A DNA stretch of 38,664 nucleotides from a virus, in the IMG/VR virus record IMGVR_UViG_3300038701_002453, positions 1 to 38,664 of that record; one strand, given 5' to 3'. Under the pieces are notes generated by a model, which saw only the letters and a program-made list of their open reading frames with translations, had not been told where the DNA came from and made no database searches. Positions 36,989 through 38,664 of this stretch are shown here, one piece after another; position 1 is the stretch's first letter; every line of letters begins with the position of its first letter. Both the position numbers and the translations under genes were made by a program.

Positions 36989-37450
36989 TTACCACTTATC
37001 TTCAGTCTTTTTGGCCACCGCTTTTTTAACAAAAGAAACAACGCCTTGGTGACATTTTTTGTATTTTTCAGCATTGGCTTGGTATAAGGGAACGCTGTCG
37101 TTGTTGTTATCCTTGAGGCTGTTTATTGTTGAGGACACACGAGCTTTATTGTCTTTGAAATCAACTTTTATGCTGTACTCGTAATCTATCGAGTAAAGAG
37201 GATTTGTGCTTCCGCATTTGTCGGAGAAGTGAAAAATAACCCTAGGAACAGACGGATCTTTCACCTTAATAGCGTGATTTGAGTCACCGATGTTAACAGC
37301 GATATACGCCACTAGGTTTTTATAAGAATCGTCTTTATTGATGCCTGTTTCTACTATATTCACTTGTGTTCTCTCCTCGTCTGCCAGTGGCGCAAAGCTG
37401 CTACAAGACACCATCAAGGCGCAGACTAAAATTAATTTTAAATTCTTCAT
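36989..37450 (-). CDS. Lysogeny-expressed lipoprotein, 153 aa (DUF4468-like)
   Basis: The N-terminus KNLKLILVCALMVSCSS is a lipoprotein signal with an LMVSC lipobox; Ser at +2 suggests the outer membrane. The mature protein contains a conserved-looking beta/alpha region (VAYIAVNIGDSNHAIKVKDP, then IFHFSDKCGSTNPLYSIDYE) like DUF4468 lipoproteins. The gene start overlaps the repressor stop (ATGA), so the two are one operon and the lipoprotein should be made in lysogens. Such genes often alter the host surface or block related phages. The activity is not shown. Confidence 0.8.
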   Translation of the reverse strand: MKNLKLILVCALMVSCSSFAPLADEERTQVNIVETGINKDDSYKNLVAYIAVNIGDSNHAIKVKDPSVPRVIFHFSDKCGSTNPLYSIDYEYSIKVDFKDNKARVSSTINSLKDNNNDSVPLYQANAEKYKKCHQGVVSFVKKAVAKKTEDKW

Positions 37451-37743
37451 TTTCTCATCTCCTTTAGTTCATTTTCTATATTTTCAAGTTTTCTAAGGTT
37501 CCTCCACATGTCTTTATGTCGAGCAGCCAAGGTTTTAAAGTTCATATTTTCATCAGTCAAGATCAAGTATAGAGGAATTTCCAACCCTGCGGCTATTTTT
37601 TCAAGCACTTCATAGGTTGGGGATGACTGCCCTTTAATAATTCTTCCCATCATTGTATGGCTAATCCCTACTTTTTTACCCAGTCCACTAGGGGTCAAGC
37701 CCTTGAAATTGCAGAGATATTTAATTTTTTCCGCTAAAACCAT
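37447..37743 (-). CDS. Lysogeny repressor (short XRE type)
   Basis: The 98-aa protein has an XRE helix-turn-helix at about residues 5-60 (LAEKIKYLCNFKGLTPSGLG, KKVGISHTMMGRIIKGQSSP) with the supporting LEKIAAGLEIPLYLI, then a charged C-terminal helix (LRKLENIENELKEMRK) that may dimerise. There is no LexA-like peptidase domain or Ser/Lys dyad, so induction by RecA-stimulated self-cleavage is unlikely. It diverges from the Cro-like gene across a 35-bp palindrome and probably represses both promoters. No obvious ribosome-binding site precedes its ATG. Confidence 0.82.
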   Translation of the reverse strand: MVLAEKIKYLCNFKGLTPSGLGKKVGISHTMMGRIIKGQSSPTYEVLEKIAAGLEIPLYLILTDENMNFKTLAARHKDMWRNLRKLENIENELKEMRK

Positions 37744-37754
37744 TAAAAACCCAT

Positions 37755-37789
37755 TGAACTTATATATGCATTATGCAAATATATGTTCA
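37755..37789. promoter_or_regulatory. Immunity operator: 35-bp imperfect palindrome
   Basis: TGAACTTATATATGCA at 37755-37770 and TGCAAATATATGTTCA at 37774-37789 are inverted copies matching at 14 of 16 positions, separated by TTA. The element fills the 39-bp gap between the divergent starts and overlaps a possible rightward -35 (TTGAAC 37754-37759) and -10 (37777-37783). A dimer of repressor or Cro could block both directions from one site. Confidence 0.75.
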
Positions 37790-37992
37790 TGTTAAACACA
37801 CAGCTTATAAAAATTGGATTCATTAAGACCGGCAAGACGCAAATAGGGTTTGCCAGAGAGTTTGGTTACAACCAAAGCACCGTTAATCAGTACATACATA
37901 ACGAGCGCACGGCTAAACCTAAATTCCTTAAAGAATTATCAATCTATATAAGCATCCCAATAGAACAAATGATTCTATTGGACGCTGCATAA
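37789..37992 (+). CDS. Cro-like HTH regulator
   Basis: The 67-aa protein has a helix-turn-helix at about residues 5-60: LIKIGFIKTGKTQIGFAREF, GYNQSTVNQYIHNERTAKPK, with ELSIYISIPIEQM. The short length and divergent position make it the Cro counterpart that starts the lytic programme. An ATG at 37783 is also in frame; 37789 is preferred because a promoter with -10 near 37777-37782 would start the mRNA at this codon, giving a leaderless message. Neither has a ribosome-binding site. Confidence 0.75.
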   Translation: MLNTQLIKIGFIKTGKTQIGFAREFGYNQSTVNQYIHNERTAKPKFLKELSIYISIPIEQMILLDAA

Positions 37993-38106
37993 CAATTACC
38001 ACGAGTTAGCTCTCGTAAAAACTAGGGGTGTTTTATTTACAGACGCATCTAGTCAAATAAGTAACAACAAAGAAAAGTGCCTAACCCTGCTGATCTTTGA
38101 AACTAA

Positions 38107-38130
38107 CGAGGGGGTGTAAAAGCCCCCTCG
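38107..38130 (+). other. Strong hairpin in the early leader
   Basis: CGAGGGGG at 38107-38114 pairs perfectly with CCCCCTCG at 38123-38130 around an 8-nt loop. There is no T-run after it, so it is not a normal terminator. It lies between the Cro-like gene and the first early operon gene, where anti-termination or attenuation sites are found in other phages. The rest of 37993-38175 holds only a small ACGAG/CTCGT stem (38001-38016). Confidence 0.55.
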
Positions 38131-38175
38131 AATAACCGCCTAACACGCAATGACGGGCATGACCAAGGAGTCTTT

Positions 38176-38328
38176 ATGACAGAAGTATTAGGAATTAACT
38201 ACCAAGGAATGACACAGCAAGATTGGGACTGCTTACAGGCGACACTTGCATCAGATTCTTGGTTTTTTGAAGAAGAATTTGACCAAGAGACAACTGAGTT
38301 AATGGAGGTTGAACCATGTTTGCAGTAA
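38176..38328 (+). CDS. Acidic micro-protein, 50 aa
   Basis: ATG 38176 follows AAGGAG at 38165-38170. The peptide is very acidic (LASDSWFFEEEFDQETTELM) with three Trp or Phe clusters and overlaps the next gene by 13 bases. The acidic, small, early-expressed profile is typical of phage proteins that bind host proteins, but no target is evident. Confidence 0.65.
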   Translation: MTEVLGINYQGMTQQDWDCLQATLASDSWFFEEEFDQETTELMEVEPCLQ

Positions 38329-38603
38329 ACAGCTTTGGAAATTTAGCCCTTAAAGAGCTTAACCATCATCCTGACTTTAACCAGTGGTTAGCGATAGACG
38401 GTCGTAGATTTATCGGTCAACTAGAGATGCGCTGTGATGAGTGCAAAAAGCTTAAAGAATCATTTTTCTACGCAAGCGCAACGGTTGAAACTTCAAGGCA
38501 CGAGCCGGATAGAACAGAAATTCATTTCGATTGTCATGACTGTACGTCTGACGATTACAACAGGGATTTTCAGAACCATGAATACTCTAAAGGGGTGGCG
38601 TAA
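38316..38603 (+). CDS. Zinc-motif early protein, 95 aa
   Basis: C-D-E-C (about residues 40-43, RCDECKKLKES) and C-H-D-C (about 73-76, DCHDCTSDD) are placed to bind zinc with a beta-rich linker between. GGAGG at 38304-38308 precedes the ATG. Function unknown. The same gene's 3' end is repeated at window position 1-67 because the molecule is circular. Confidence 0.75.
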   Translation: MFAVNSFGNLALKELNHHPDFNQWLAIDGRRFIGQLEMRCDECKKLKESFFYASATVETSRHEPDRTEIHFDCHDCTSDDYNRDFQNHEYSKGVA

Positions 38604-38664
38604 TGAACCTCGAAAAACAACTAGATGCCCAGCTTGAGTCAGAAATTGAAGAAGCGTGGCAAGA
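38539..38664 (+). repeat. Terminal direct repeat, right copy (126 bp)
   Basis: Identical to 3-128. See the left copy. Confidence 0.95.
38603..38664 (+). CDS. 5' start of the gene at 67 (second copy)
   Basis: These bases are identical to 67-128, the first 20 codons of the acidic early protein. It is cut by the window end and is not a second gene. Confidence 0.9.
   Translation, partial: MNLEKQLDAQLESEIEEAWQ

Overview
The window is one complete temperate tailed-phage genome. Positions 3-128 are repeated identically at 38539-38664, inside a gene, so the sequence closes into a circle or a circularly permuted concatemer with a unit of about 38,536 bp. It has the full parts list of a lambda-like siphovirus with Mu-like head genes: a divergent immunity switch, a tyrosine integrase beside a tRNA-derived attP, replication and recombination genes, and head, tail and lysis modules. 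Two lipoprotein signal peptides, a Sec signal peptide and a T7-type amidase point to a Gram-negative host with AT-rich DNA. I cannot name the species.

Layout, reading the circle from the switch. The short repressor and a lipoprotein (36989-37743, minus strand) diverge from a Cro-like gene (37789, plus). The 39 bp between them are almost filled by a 35-bp imperfect palindrome. Everything else is on the plus strand. The early block runs across the window ends (38176 to 3626) and holds ERF-type annealing protein, YqaJ/lambda-type exonuclease, a membrane-HTH protein, a replication initiator with hexamer repeats (candidate origin) and a zinc-motif partner. Next is an array of about 23 very small, translationally coupled genes (3623-9899), including an HNH nuclease, an ASCH/DUF3850 protein, an XRE regulator and several membrane micro-proteins. 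The integrase and attP follow (10033-11441), then a second small-gene array (12001-16778) led by a RusA-type resolvase and including another HNH gene.

Late genes begin after a lambda pR'-like arrangement: a consensus promoter (16801-16829), about 80 nt of transcript and a strong terminator (16886-16916), then a structured leader. The late block reads small terminase, a CsrA-like mini-protein, large terminase, portal, minor head protein, protease with nested scaffold, decoration-like protein, major capsid, a signal-peptide-bearing protein of unknown role, head-tail joining proteins, tail tube, frameshifted chaperones, tape measure, tail-tip proteins, fibre, amidase, holin, spanin-like protein, an HTH-metallophosphatase and an HExxH protein. 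Terminators after the capsid and tail-tube genes would step down expression of the genes that follow.

The items most worth checking are the promoter-leader structure at 2079-2236, the putative late anti-termination RNA at 16836-16916, the CsrA-like protein, the integrase with substituted catalytic residues next to paired arm-like repeats, the repressor-linked lipoprotein, and the shared junction sequences that suggest cassette shuffling of the small genes. Functions are assigned from sequence motifs recognised by eye; no searches were run.
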